This document shows positions 35,889-43,901 of a stretch of 64,000 nt of DNA, in pieces. The stretch lies in NCBI RefSeq assembly GCF_027533645.1, contig NZ_JAQAGY010000002.1, forward strand, positions 186,001-250,000. Reading direction: 5' to 3'. The notes under the pieces were generated by a model. The model did no database searches. It saw only the letters and a list, made by a program, of their open reading frames with translations, and was not told the DNA's origin. Each line of letters starts with the position of its first letter. Position 1 is the first letter of the stretch. A program made the translations under genes and the position numbers. Source of the DNA: Paenibacillus caseinilyticus (lineage in GTDB: Bacteria; Bacillota; Bacilli; Paenibacillales; NBRC-103111).

Positions 35889-36941
35889 ATGATGAATCGC
35901 ATGATAAACAGAGCATGGAAAGTGACGGCTGTCAGCGTACTTGCAGCCAGCTTGGCTGCCTGCGGCGGCAATGCCAAACAGCCTGCAGCTGGCGGCGACA
36001 AGACCCAGACACCGGCTCCGGCCGCATCGAACTATCCGGAGAAGGCCATCACGATGGTTGCCCCTTCAGGAGCGGGCGGCGGCTGGGACATGACGGCCCG
36101 CACGGTCACCAAGGTGCTCTCCGAGACCAAAGCGGTCGGCAAGCCGATGTCCGTAGAGAACAAGCCGGGCGGCGGCGGCGCGGTATTCATGGCCGAATAC
36201 GCGACCAAGGATGTCAAAGACGACTATAAGCTGTTCGTGAGCTCCCCGCCGATTCTCATCAACCATATCAAGAAAGAAGGCAACTCGCCTTACGGCTACA
36301 CGGATACGACGCCGCTGGCCCAGCTCACCAAAGATTACGGTGCGATTGCGGTAGCCGCGAATTCCAAATACAACGACTTGAAGTCGCTGCTCGACGACAT
36401 GAAAGCCGACCCGACCAAACTGACGGTAGCCGGCGGTTCCGCACCGGGCTCCATGGACCACATTGTGGCAATCCTACCGGCGTTCAAGTACGGCATCGAT
36501 CCGAAGAAGGTGAAGTACGTCTCCTATGACGGCGGCGGCGAGGCGGTCACGGCGCTTCTCGGCGGCAATGCCGACGTGCTCGGCACGGACGCATCTTCTC
36601 TCGACCAATACGTGAAGGCCGGCAAGATCAAGATTCTGGCGATCGCCGCCCCGGAGCGCCTGGAGAACATGAAGGATATCCCGACGATGAAAGAACAGGG
36701 CGTGGATGCGGAGTTCCTGATCTGGCGCGGGGTCTTCGGAGCGAAGAACATGAGCGCGGACGCGAAGAAATACTGGGAGGATACCTTGACCAAGATGGTG
36801 GAGTCCGAGCAGTGGAAGAAGGAAGTCGCGGCGAACAACTGGCAGACCGAGTACAAGAAATCCGATGACTTCAAGAGCTTCCTGGCCACCCAGGAAACGC
36901 AGCTCAAAGATATTTTGACGGCGCTCGGCATGCAGAAGTAA
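35889..36941 (+). CDS. tctC: Tripartite tricarboxylate transporter substrate-binding lipoprotein
   Basis: This 350-residue protein carries a lipoprotein signal with lipobox LAAC (C25) and the TctC/BugD fold (YPEKAITMVAPSGAGGGWDMTAR, the conserved first ligand loop). It captures a carboxylate such as citrate outside the membrane and delivers it to TctAB. The ATG at 35889 (or the adjacent ATG at 35892) is chosen because GGGAGGG lies 6 nt upstream; the frame is open further upstream but without a signal peptide. It is the first gene of the operon tctC-tctB-tctA, divergent from the two-component genes. A hairpin follows it. The family is certain, the ligand not. Confidence 0.93.
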   Translation: MMNRMINRAWKVTAVSVLAASLAACGGNAKQPAAGGDKTQTPAPAASNYPEKAITMVAPSGAGGGWDMTARTVTKVLSETKAVGKPMSVENKPGGGGAVFMAEYATKDVKDDYKLFVSSPPILINHIKKEGNSPYGYTDTTPLAQLTKDYGAIAVAANSKYNDLKSLLDDMKADPTKLTVAGGSAPGSMDHIVAILPAFKYGIDPKKVKYVSYDGGGEAVTALLGGNADVLGTDASSLDQYVKAGKIKILAIAAPERLENMKDIPTMKEQGVDAEFLIWRGVFGAKNMSADAKKYWEDTLTKMVESEQWKKEVAANNWQTEYKKSDDFKSFLATQETQLKDILTALGMQK

Positions 36942-36959
36942 GCCGGATGATGGGATGCG

Positions 36960-36989
36960 GGGGAGAAGGGGAGAGTTTCTCTTCTCCCC
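36960..36989 (+). other. Hairpin between tctC and tctB
   Basis: GGGGAGAAG (36960-36968) pairs perfectly with CTTCTCCCC (36981-36989), followed by GATTGTTT. It is probably a partial terminator or stabiliser giving more TctC than TctBA, as in the sugar importer at 26155. Confidence 0.65.
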
Positions 36990-37019
36990 GATTGTTTAGG
37001 ACAGGGAGTGTGCGCAGAC

Positions 37020-37481
37020 ATGAATAAAACATTCGACCGTTACGCCGGCATCGTGCTCCTTGCGGTAGGGGCCGCGTTCGTGGTCGGGAGCCGGACGATC
37101 TCGACCAGCGCCTACGGCAGCAATGTGGGCGCGAATATTTTTCCCATGGTGCTCGGCGGCTTGCTGGCCCTGATGAGCATCCGTCTCATCTACGAAACGT
37201 TCCGCTATCCGCAGCGGGGCGGCAGCAAGGAGCGGCTGGATTACAGGCGGTTCGGGATTATCTTCACCGCCGCTGTGCTCTACGCCTTTTTTCTGGAGGA
37301 TATCGGCTTCGTCATCGGCACGTTCCTGTTCCTGATGATCGGATTCCAGACCATGGAGCGGGGCCGGCTGTGGGTATCGCTGCTGATCTCGGGGGCGTTC
37401 TCGCTCGGCGTCTATTATCTGTATGTCGATGTGCTGGAAGGATCGCTTCCCGGTTTCCCAGCTTGGTTAGGCTTATCGTAG
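37020..37481 (+). CDS. tctB: Tripartite tricarboxylate transporter small membrane subunit
   Basis: This 153-residue protein with four hydrophobic segments (first: YAGIVLLAVGAAFVVGS) matches the TctB family in length and topology. It pairs with the large subunit TctA in the membrane to move the carboxylate brought by TctC, probably driven by sodium or proton gradients. The ATG at 37020 follows AGGGAG at 37003-37008. tctA starts 13 nt after its stop. It is poorly conserved in sequence, as the family usually is, so the assignment rests on topology and position. Confidence 0.9.
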   Translation: MNKTFDRYAGIVLLAVGAAFVVGSRTISTSAYGSNVGANIFPMVLGGLLALMSIRLIYETFRYPQRGGSKERLDYRRFGIIFTAAVLYAFFLEDIGFVIGTFLFLMIGFQTMERGRLWVSLLISGAFSLGVYYLYVDVLEGSLPGFPAWLGLS

Positions 37482-37494
37482 GGAGGAAGTTCTA

Positions 37495-39021
37495 ATGAGC
37501 ACGATTGAATATCTCGGCCATGGGCTGGCCACGGCCATGCAGTGGCATAATCTTCTCTTCGTCTTCTTCGGCGTCCTGATCGGAACGGTCGTAGGCGTAC
37601 TGCCCGGCATCGGCCCGATGAGCGGCGTGGCGCTGCTCATACCGATCACGGCGTCGCTCACATCGGGTCTCGGTCCGGAGGAAGCGGCGACTTCCTCCAT
37701 CATTCTGCTCGCCGGCGTCTATTACGGGGCGATGTACGGAGGATCCACGACCTCGATCCTGCTCAATACCCCGGGCGAATCTTCCTCGGTGGTCACGACG
37801 CTGGATGGCTACCAGATGGCAAAGCAGGGAAGAGCGGGCGCGGCGCTGTCTATCGCGGCCATCGGTTCGTTCGCGGCGGGGATCGTCGCTCTGATCGGCC
37901 TGATCTTCCTGGCGAATCCCCTGTCGGCGATCGCCATCAAGTTCGGCCCGGCGGAATATTTCTCCCTGATGGTGCTCGGGCTTCTGGCGATCAGCGGACT
38001 GGCGGGCAAGTCGATGACGAAGGCGCTCATGATGACCGCCCTGGGCCTGCTCCTGGCGACCGTGGGGATCGATAATGTATCGGGCGTCGCCCGCTTTACC
38101 TTCGACGTGCCTGAGCTGTATCAGGGCTTCGAGTTCCTCACCGTAGCCGTAGGGCTCTTCGCGGTAGGGGAAGTGTTCAAGACGATCCTCCACCGCGAAG
38201 GCAACGAAGGGGAGATCGCCAAGATCAGCGGGATCCTGCCGACGAAGCAGGATCTGAAGGACAGCGCGGCGCCGATCGCCCGGGGCTCTATTCTTGGATT
38301 CGCGGTCGGGCTTCTGCCGGGGGCCGGCGCCATTCTCGCCTCTTTCTTCGCGTATATTATGGAGAAGAAGCTCAGCAAGAACCCGTCTAAGTTCGGCAAG
38401 GGCGCCATCGAAGGCGTCGCCGCCCCGGAGTCGGCCAACAATGCCGCCGCGGGCAGCGCGATGATCCCGCTGCTGACCCTCGGGATCCCGTCGTCCGGGA
38501 CGACGGCGATCATGATGGGCGCCTTCATCATGTACAACGTGCAGCCGGGTCCGCTCCTGTTCCAGGACCACCCGCAGCTGGCCTGGGGCGTCATCGCCTC
38601 CATGTTCGTAGGCAACCTTATGCTCATCATCCTCAACATGCCGATGGTGAAGGTGTTCGCCAAGGTCATCGAAACGCCGACGAAGTATCTGATTCCGCTC
38701 ATCATCGTGTTCTCGGTCTTCGGGGTGTATGCGGTCCAGTATTCGATCTTCGATCTCATGCTCGTCATGGTCTGCGGCCTGCTCGGGTATTATCTCTCGA
38801 AGAACGATTTTCCGCTGGCACCGCTGGTGCTAGGACTGATCCTCGGTCCGATGATGGAGAACAACATGCGGCGTGCGCTTACGATCTCGAACGGCGATTT
38901 CATGATTTTCCTCCAGAAGCCGATCTCGCTCGTCTTCCTGATCATCGGTCTCCTGTGGATCGCGATCCCGCTGGTCTTGAAGCTCAGGGGCAAGAATGTG
39001 ATCGTGAACGAAGAAGGATGA
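37495..39021 (+). CDS. tctA: Tripartite tricarboxylate transporter large membrane subunit
   Basis: This 508-residue protein has about 11-12 transmembrane helices and the typical TctA motifs: GTVVGVLPGIGPMSGVALL near the N-terminus and a related GFAVGLLPGAGAILASFFAY in the second half, showing the internal duplication of the family. It is the transport channel of the TTT system. GGGAGGAAG precedes the ATG. It follows tctB by 13 nt. Downstream lie 13-bp tandem repeats and then the HPr-like gene before the operon terminator. Confidence 0.95.
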   Translation: MSTIEYLGHGLATAMQWHNLLFVFFGVLIGTVVGVLPGIGPMSGVALLIPITASLTSGLGPEEAATSSIILLAGVYYGAMYGGSTTSILLNTPGESSSVVTTLDGYQMAKQGRAGAALSIAAIGSFAAGIVALIGLIFLANPLSAIAIKFGPAEYFSLMVLGLLAISGLAGKSMTKALMMTALGLLLATVGIDNVSGVARFTFDVPELYQGFEFLTVAVGLFAVGEVFKTILHREGNEGEIAKISGILPTKQDLKDSAAPIARGSILGFAVGLLPGAGAILASFFAYIMEKKLSKNPSKFGKGAIEGVAAPESANNAAAGSAMIPLLTLGIPSSGTTAIMMGAFIMYNVQPGPLLFQDHPQLAWGVIASMFVGNLMLIILNMPMVKVFAKVIETPTKYLIPLIIVFSVFGVYAVQYSIFDLMLVMVCGLLGYYLSKNDFPLAPLVLGLILGPMMENNMRRALTISNGDFMIFLQKPISLVFLIIGLLWIAIPLVLKLRGKNVIVNEEG

Positions 39022-39040
39022 CGCTGGTCGTCCGGAAAGC

Positions 39041-39105
39041 GGCATGAGAAGGTGGCATGAGAAGGTGGCATGAGAAGGAAGCATAAGAAGATAGCATAAG
39101 AAGCA
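39041..39105 (+). repeat. Five tandem 13-bp repeats between tctA and the HPr-like gene
   Basis: Five adjacent copies are present: GGCATGAGAAGGT (39041), GGCATGAGAAGGT (39054), GGCATGAGAAGGA (39067), AGCATAAGAAGAT (39080) and AGCATAAGAAGCA (39093). The first two are identical and the last two are diverged together. They are non-coding, within the likely transcript. Confidence 0.9.
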
Positions 39106-39150
39106 AGAGCGGCCCATAAGAGTGAATAGATGAGAAGGGAGGGATGGCAG

Positions 39151-39393
39151 GTGGGCGGAATCGAACCGAGGGCGATCGTGGAGATCAACCAGACGGCCAG
39201 CCAGTTTACATCCAGCATCGTCATTCGGGTGGAGAACCGGAGTATCGATGCCAAGAGTATTCTGGGGCTCAGCTTCACCTTGTTCGGCAACCAGAACTAC
39301 AAGCTGGAAGTGTACGGCCCAGACGAGGAGGAAGCAAAGAAGGCCATGGCCGCCGTCTTCGAGAAGCACGGACTGCAGCTCGATGTGCTGTAA
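39151..39393 (+). CDS. HPr/Crh-like protein with Glu at the active-site His position
   Basis: This ~80-residue protein aligns without gaps to HPr from the active-site turn onward. GIEPRA stands for GIHARPA and DAKSILGL for the regulatory NLKSIMGL-type site. Glu5 and Ser36 are 31 residues apart, exactly as His15 and Ser46 in HPr. The phosphotransfer His is thus replaced by Glu while the HPrK serine is kept, so it cannot be a PTS phosphocarrier but could be a regulator like Crh (which has Gln there). GTG 39151 is chosen since AAGGGAGG lies 8 nt before; an ATG at 39130 would add seven residues and part of the first strand. An upstream in-frame stop limits any further extension. It is probably the last gene of the tct transcript. 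Confidence 0.75.
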   Translation: MGGIEPRAIVEINQTASQFTSSIVIRVENRSIDAKSILGLSFTLFGNQNYKLEVYGPDEEEAKKAMAAVFEKHGLQLDVL

Positions 39394-39723
39394 GAAGAGT
39401 TGCAGAAGCAGCGCAGAGCAGCAGACGCAGAAGGTACTAAGGTGAATCTATGGATTATGGAAGGCTGTCCGGGGAGTGCGGGAATGTACTCCTTGGCCGG
39501 CCTTTTTGCTATGCGCGGCTTGCAGGTGGGGACGGTCCACTGACACTTCCGCGATGACCCGTACCGCCGTCTGACCTGAGCGCGAACTCAGCGGGGGACC
39601 GCCGTCTTGACCCCGCAGCCCGAGTCGTGCTACATTTTGTATATTACCAAGTAAAAAGGTTGGATATTATCGTTGGTGTCGGCCGGGCGGCTTCGCGGGG
39701 CCCGGAACAGAGAGGAGAAGACG
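39394..39723. other. Intergenic region after the tct operon
   Basis: It contains the terminator at 39461-39507, then a stretch without a recognisable gene. An AT-richer patch at 39630-39672 may carry the promoter of the hydrolase gene. Confidence 0.4.
39461..39507 (+). terminator. Terminator of the tctCBA-HPr-like transcript
   Basis: AAGGC...GGGGAGT (from 39461) pairs with ACTCC...GGCCTT over about 15 positions with a few wobbles, followed by TTTTT. Confidence 0.8.
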
Positions 39724-40539
39724 ATGGGTATCGTTACCGAATGGATCAAGTACGGAGACCGGGAGCAGTGGCAGGGGTATGCCGCGCGGCCGGCGGTATC
39801 TCAGGGGCTGCCTGCGGTCATTGTCATCCAGGAGATCTGGGGCGTGGACGAACATATCCAGGAGGTGACGCGACGCTTGGCGCAGGCCGGCTATGCCGCT
39901 TTTGCCCCGGATCTCTTCACGGCGGATGGAGGGAAGCCGGAGGCGCTGTCCTTCGAACGCGTGGAGGCGGCCAAGCAGTTCCTCAATACGGTCCCGCCAA
40001 ACGTATGGCGCAGCCCGGAAGAGCGGCAGTCGGCGCTATCGAAGCTGCCGGAGGATGAGCAGGAGAAGCTCACCGCATCGCTCGAGCTCATCTTCAGCGC
40101 GGGCACGCGGATACCGCAGTTCACCGAGCAGGTAGCAGCGGCCGCGGACTTCCTGCGGGAGGCTTATCCGCCGACGAAGGGGCAGGGCGTCGCCTCGGTA
40201 GGCTTCTGCCTCGGCGGGCTGCTGTCGGGGACGCTGGCCGCCCGAGATCCGCAGCTGCGCGGAGCGGTCATCTTCTACGGCAATCCGCCGCAGAAGGAGC
40301 TCATCCCCTCCATCGGCGCTCCGCTGCTCGGCTTCTACGGGGAGCTCGATCCGCGCATCACGGAGGCCGTGTCGGCTTTCGCGGAAGAGCTCGAGCGGGA
40401 GGGCAAGCCGTTCGAGTATCACATCTATCCCCAGGCTCCGCATGCGTTCTTCAATGATACCCGTCCGACTTACCATGTCGATTCCGCCCGGGACGCCTTC
40501 GCCAGAACGCTCACGTTCTTGGGCGACGTACTGCGCTGA
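39724..40539 (+). CDS. Dienelactone hydrolase family protein
   Basis: This 271-residue alpha/beta hydrolase of the dienelactone hydrolase family is cytoplasmic. The nucleophile is C162 in GFCLGG, with the Asp in GELDPRI and the His in APHAFFNDTRP completing a Cys-Asp-His triad. The early motif VIVIQEIWGVDEHI supplies the conserved Glu that tunes the Cys nucleophile in this family. GAGAGGAGAAG precedes the ATG at 39724; an upstream in-frame GTG lacks a site. Family members hydrolyse dienelactone or act as carboxylesterases of unknown substrate. No ring-cleavage genes are nearby, so a general esterase role is more likely. It ends in a terminator and appears monocistronic. Confidence 0.9.
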   Translation: MGIVTEWIKYGDREQWQGYAARPAVSQGLPAVIVIQEIWGVDEHIQEVTRRLAQAGYAAFAPDLFTADGGKPEALSFERVEAAKQFLNTVPPNVWRSPEERQSALSKLPEDEQEKLTASLELIFSAGTRIPQFTEQVAAAADFLREAYPPTKGQGVASVGFCLGGLLSGTLAARDPQLRGAVIFYGNPPQKELIPSIGAPLLGFYGELDPRITEAVSAFAEELEREGKPFEYHIYPQAPHAFFNDTRPTYHVDSARDAFARTLTFLGDVLR

Positions 40540-40599
40540 AGGTAAGATAAGGGATGCTAAGATGCTGTAAGTCCTCTTTCTCCTGGGATACCGGAGGAC

Positions 40600-40636
40600 G
40601 AGCCCCTGCCGGGCAACTTGGCAGAGGGCTCTTTTT
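40600..40636 (+). terminator. Terminator after the hydrolase gene
   Basis: GAGCCCCTGCC (40600-40610) pairs with GGCAGAGGGCTC (40620-40631) with one bulge, followed by TTTTT. Confidence 0.85.
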
Positions 40637-40745
40637 GTGTCCGCTGAGTCTCTCTCGTTTCAAAAAGGCCTCCCAGGCTTTAATTACTAGATAAAGTGCT
40701 GCATGCAGTCTGGCCTGGCACATACGAATAGAGGAGGCGGAGGTC

Positions 40746-41867
40746 ATGGGGAGCATCAAAGTAGGAATTATCGGAACGGGATTCTCGGCCCAGGCTCATG
40801 TGGATATGCTTCGCAGGCTGCCGGGGATCGAGGTAGTTGCCGTGGCGGGCACCGACAGCAGCAAAGCGCTGGAATTCGCGGAGCGTCTGGTCGTCACGAA
40901 GGCTTATGAGCGGGCGGAGGATCTCATCCGCGATCCGGATATCGATGTCGTGCATAATTGTACGCCGAACGATATGCATTACCCGCTGAACCGGAGCATC
41001 CTGGAAGAGGGCAAGCATCTGCTCTCGGAGAAGCCGCTTGCGCTGAACAGCGAGGAGTCCGGCGTTCTCTGCCGGCTGGAGCAGGAGCGTAATCTGGTGG
41101 CTGGCGTCTGCTTCAACTACCGCCATTATCCGCTGATCTCCGAGGCGCGCAAGTGGATGGCGGAGCAGAAGTACGGCCGTCCGCACATGGTGGTCGGCGA
41201 ATATCTTCAGGATTGGCTGCTCTTCGATACCGATATGAACTGGAGGCTGGATCCGGAGCGCGGGGGCGCCTCCCGGGCGGTGGCCGACATCGGGTCCCAC
41301 TGGTGCGACCTCGTGCAGTTCGTGCTTGGCAGCCCGATTACCGAAGTGTTCGCCGATCTCAAAACAATCCATCCCGTGCGCACGGACACGGAATTCAAGG
41401 AAGTCGAGGTGCTCACCGAGGACTTCGGCTCGGTGCTCGTGCACTTCGAGAACGGTACGCAAGGTATGTTCGCGGTGTCCCAGGTGAGCGCTGGGCGCAA
41501 GAACAAGCTGCGCTTCGAGATCAGCGCCAAGTCGGCCTCGCTGGCCTGGAACCAGGAGAAGCCCAACGAGCTGTGGATCGGCCGCAGGGACGAGCCGAAC
41601 CAGAACTTGATGAAGGACCCGAACCTGCTGTCCGCGCGGGCGGCTTCCTTCTCGCATTACCCGGGCGGCCACCAGGAGGGCTGGCCGGATGCCCTGCGCA
41701 ATCTCTTCCATGACTTCTATGAAGCCGTACGGGAGAAAAAGGACGGTCTGCCGAAGCGCCGCAACCATCTCTTCGCGACGCTCTCCGACGGCCACCGCAG
41801 CATGAAGCTCATCGAAGCGATTCTGCAGAGCCACCGCGAGAGGCGGTGGGTCGAAGTTCTCGTGTGA
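40746..41867 (+). CDS. Gfo/Idh/MocA-family NAD(P)-dependent oxidoreductase
   Basis: This 373-residue protein has an N-terminal Rossmann fold (GIIGTGFSAQAH) and the EKP motif with catalytic K96 (SEKPLAL). The C-terminal alpha/beta domain carries D181 and H185 in DIGSHWCD, the usual catalytic pair of the family. Such enzymes oxidise or reduce sugars, inositols or their acids. The strong GAGGAGGCGGAGG ribosome site places the start. It is monocistronic, between two terminators, and 18 kb from the nearest glycosidase, so its substrate cannot be inferred. The exact match to catalytic motifs makes it likely functional. Confidence 0.92.
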   Translation: MGSIKVGIIGTGFSAQAHVDMLRRLPGIEVVAVAGTDSSKALEFAERLVVTKAYERAEDLIRDPDIDVVHNCTPNDMHYPLNRSILEEGKHLLSEKPLALNSEESGVLCRLEQERNLVAGVCFNYRHYPLISEARKWMAEQKYGRPHMVVGEYLQDWLLFDTDMNWRLDPERGGASRAVADIGSHWCDLVQFVLGSPITEVFADLKTIHPVRTDTEFKEVEVLTEDFGSVLVHFENGTQGMFAVSQVSAGRKNKLRFEISAKSASLAWNQEKPNELWIGRRDEPNQNLMKDPNLLSARAASFSHYPGGHQEGWPDALRNLFHDFYEAVREKKDGLPKRRNHLFATLSDGHRSMKLIEAILQSHRERRWVEVLV

Positions 41868-41906
41868 GGGACGCCTGTCGCATGCCTGCCCTGCAGCCAT
41901 ACCCCG

Positions 41907-41974
41907 CACGCCAAAAAGCAGCCAGAGGTACCGCCGATATTCCGGTGGTGCCGCCTAGGCTGCTTTTTGGCGTG
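41907..41974. terminator. Very long bidirectional terminator hairpin
   Basis: Perfect 17-bp arms (41907-41923 and 41958-41974) contain A5 on one side and T5 on the other. Inside them GGTACCGCC pairs with GGTGGTGCC using wobbles, leaving an 8-nt loop. It separates the oxidoreductase from the converging DUF3231 gene. Confidence 0.85.
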
Positions 41975-42091
41975 AAGGCGAAGGGGAGCTGGCCGTGGCT
42001 CCCAAGGGTGCTGTACGACGCCCCGGTGAAAGCAGTCCCCGGTCCTTCGGACTCCTCGGGCGTTCGAACGGCATCGGTGCGGACTACAGGT

Positions 42092-43102
42092 TTAGAGCCG
42101 GGTCAGCTGCTTGCGGTCCTCCATCTGGGGCGGCTCTTCCATCCAGTTGTTCTTGATCATCAGCCTGCCGCCTTCCACGGCAAAGCTGAAGATATCCTTG
42201 GCGAGGGAAGACATCCGGGCGGGCAGGTCGCTGCGCAGGCTGAAGGCACTCCCGAGGGCATTGCTGCCGAGGCCGAAGTTCGACAGCAGTGAAGTGTTGT
42301 ACATCATAAGCTTATCGGAGAACGGCGAGACGGTGGATTCCGTCGCTTTGCCCGCCCATGGGGCGGGTGTCTGTACATCGCTTTTGGAGAGCACGCCGCT
42401 CAGCTCGTGTACAATTTTCCTGGCAAGGTTCTTGCCCTTGGTAAAATACATCCGGACTTCCGGCTCGGCCGCGCTCTGCGCGAAGCCCGTCATGAGCTGC
42501 ATGCCGCAGATATTCGTCTCGATCGCCTGGTACAGATGACCTACTTCTATCGTGTTCAGCGCCCGTTTCTCGCCGAAGGGGTTGATGCCCCTCATATAGC
42601 TGCGGTCCCGGACAAACTCCACCTCCCGGGGCATGCTGACATCGGGCGGGTGAACCAGTGTGCCCTGTTCGAGCAGATACTCTGTGGTCCGGTCATAGAT
42701 TTCCTGGGACTCCATAGTCAGCCGCCGGAACAGCTGACGGATGTCGGAACGGTAGGACATGCTGTTATAGAGAGCGTACAATCCCGTGAATACTTTGGAC
42801 ATCATGCGCAGGTACATGACCTCGAACACCGGGTCGAACAGGCGCGGCGTCGCCTGCATGACGTCCTGGTCTGTGAAGCCCTGGGGGATCACCGCACCGG
42901 CCTCCTGGAATATGCCCTTGATGAGTGCTGCCGTTTCTGCGGCTTTGTTCTTTTCATATTTCATGATTTCGGCCGGATCGCCCTCCTCCGCGTGTTCGAG
43001 GAAGTGGGAATATACCTGCACCATCATCGTCTTGGTCTGATACGTCATCCACAAGGTGCCCAGCTCGGTGGACGAGAGCGGACTATGTTTGGCTGTCTGC
43101 AT
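42092..43102 (-). CDS. DUF3231 family protein (backbone copy)
   Basis: This 336-residue, mostly helical soluble protein matches my memory of the Bacillales DUF3231 family. It consists of two similar helical halves, each opening with a short Glu-Leu-x-x-Leu-type segment (LSSTELGTLWMTYQ and LNTIEVGHLYQAIE), suggesting two four-helix-bundle units. AGGAGG precedes the ATG. The function is unknown. A diverged paralog lies at 45787-46794 on the other strand in the AT-rich island, with the same closing pattern (LEEPPHAPNRRELANI there, MEEPPQMEDRKQLTRL here). This copy has the high GC of the surrounding backbone. Confidence 0.82.
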   Translation of the reverse strand: MQTAKHSPLSSTELGTLWMTYQTKTMMVQVYSHFLEHAEEGDPAEIMKYEKNKAAETAALIKGIFQEAGAVIPQGFTDQDVMQATPRLFDPVFEVMYLRMMSKVFTGLYALYNSMSYRSDIRQLFRRLTMESQEIYDRTTEYLLEQGTLVHPPDVSMPREVEFVRDRSYMRGINPFGEKRALNTIEVGHLYQAIETNICGMQLMTGFAQSAAEPEVRMYFTKGKNLARKIVHELSGVLSKSDVQTPAPWAGKATESTVSPFSDKLMMYNTSLLSNFGLGSNALGSAFSLRSDLPARMSSLAKDIFSFAVEGGRLMIKNNWMEEPPQMEDRKQLTRL

Positions 43103-43307
43103 GGGGGAGCCTCCTCTCCTGAGCGAATGGAAAGTCCAGATTGGGTGTAGTGTAACCCGTGGAAGATCTTCTCATACGAATAGCGGAGGCCCCGGCAGCT
43201 GAGCGTGTGTTCGCAGTCTGTGGATAAGAAGCAAGCGAAAGGAAAAAAATATAAGAAATTCGGCCGCGTGACGTATCGGTAAGACAAAGCCAACAAGCGG
43301 GGGACCT

Positions 43308-43811
43308 ATGACCAAAGAACAGATCATTCTTATTCTCGTGGATTCCATTACGCTGGCCGCGCTGCTCCTCTTGATTCCCAAGAGAAGAGCGAGGGAAGCG
43401 ACTACCGTATATACTTTCAAACAATCGATTACTTGGGTGCTGGGTCTGCTCATTGTGGAGTACCATCTCATTGAGTATCCGGTACGGGAGTTCGCGGTGG
43501 CGAATTCCACCAGCTTCTCCTTCGAGTTCTTCATTTATCCGGCGATCTGCGTTATTTATAACCTCCGGTTTCCCATAAAGCGGAAACGGTGGGTACGGGC
43601 GGGATGGATACTGGGCTTCCCTACGGGAATGACCTTGGTGGAAGTGGTGATCGAGAAGTATACGGAATTGATCGAGTACACCCACTGGACTTGGTATTGG
43701 AGTTGGATTACACTTACGGCTACGTTCTTTCTATCGAGATCGTTTTATTTGTGGTTCTACGGGAAGCGTGGAGCCGAGGGGAGTTCTTCCACGCAAGGCG
43801 CCGAGGAATAA
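43308..43811 (+). CDS. CBO0543 family membrane protein
   Basis: This 167-residue integral membrane protein has five or so hydrophobic segments (IILILVDSITLAALLLLIP first) with aromatic-rich loops (THWTWYWSWITL). It fits the CBO0543 family of small membrane proteins found in spore-forming Firmicutes, whose function is unknown. GCGGGGGA precedes the ATG. It diverges from the DUF3231 gene, with 205 nt between the starts, and is followed by the uracil permease gene on the opposite strand. The C-terminal tail is short, polar and Ser/Glu-rich. Confidence 0.78.
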   Translation: MTKEQIILILVDSITLAALLLLIPKRRAREATTVYTFKQSITWVLGLLIVEYHLIEYPVREFAVANSTSFSFEFFIYPAICVIYNLRFPIKRKRWVRAGWILGFPTGMTLVEVVIEKYTELIEYTHWTWYWSWITLTATFFLSRSFYLWFYGKRGAEGSSSTQGAEE

Positions 43812-43862
43812 AGGCAGGGGTGTGTACGGTTCTGCGAGTACCTCTTGATTTGCAATTCAGCC

Positions 43863-43890
43863 CAAAAAGGCGGGGGGGCTGCCCCGCCTT
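43863..43890 (-). terminator. Terminator of the uracil permease gene
   Basis: AAGGCGGGG (43867-43875) pairs with CCCCGCCTT (43882-43890). The T5 tract lies on the minus strand (A5 at 43864-43868), so it acts for the leftward gene. Confidence 0.8.
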
Positions 43891-43901
43891 ACTTCGTACC
43901 G

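Noticed and set aside
39041..39105. 13-bp repeats considered as a CRISPR array
   Set aside because: The copies are directly adjacent without spacers and diverge progressively.
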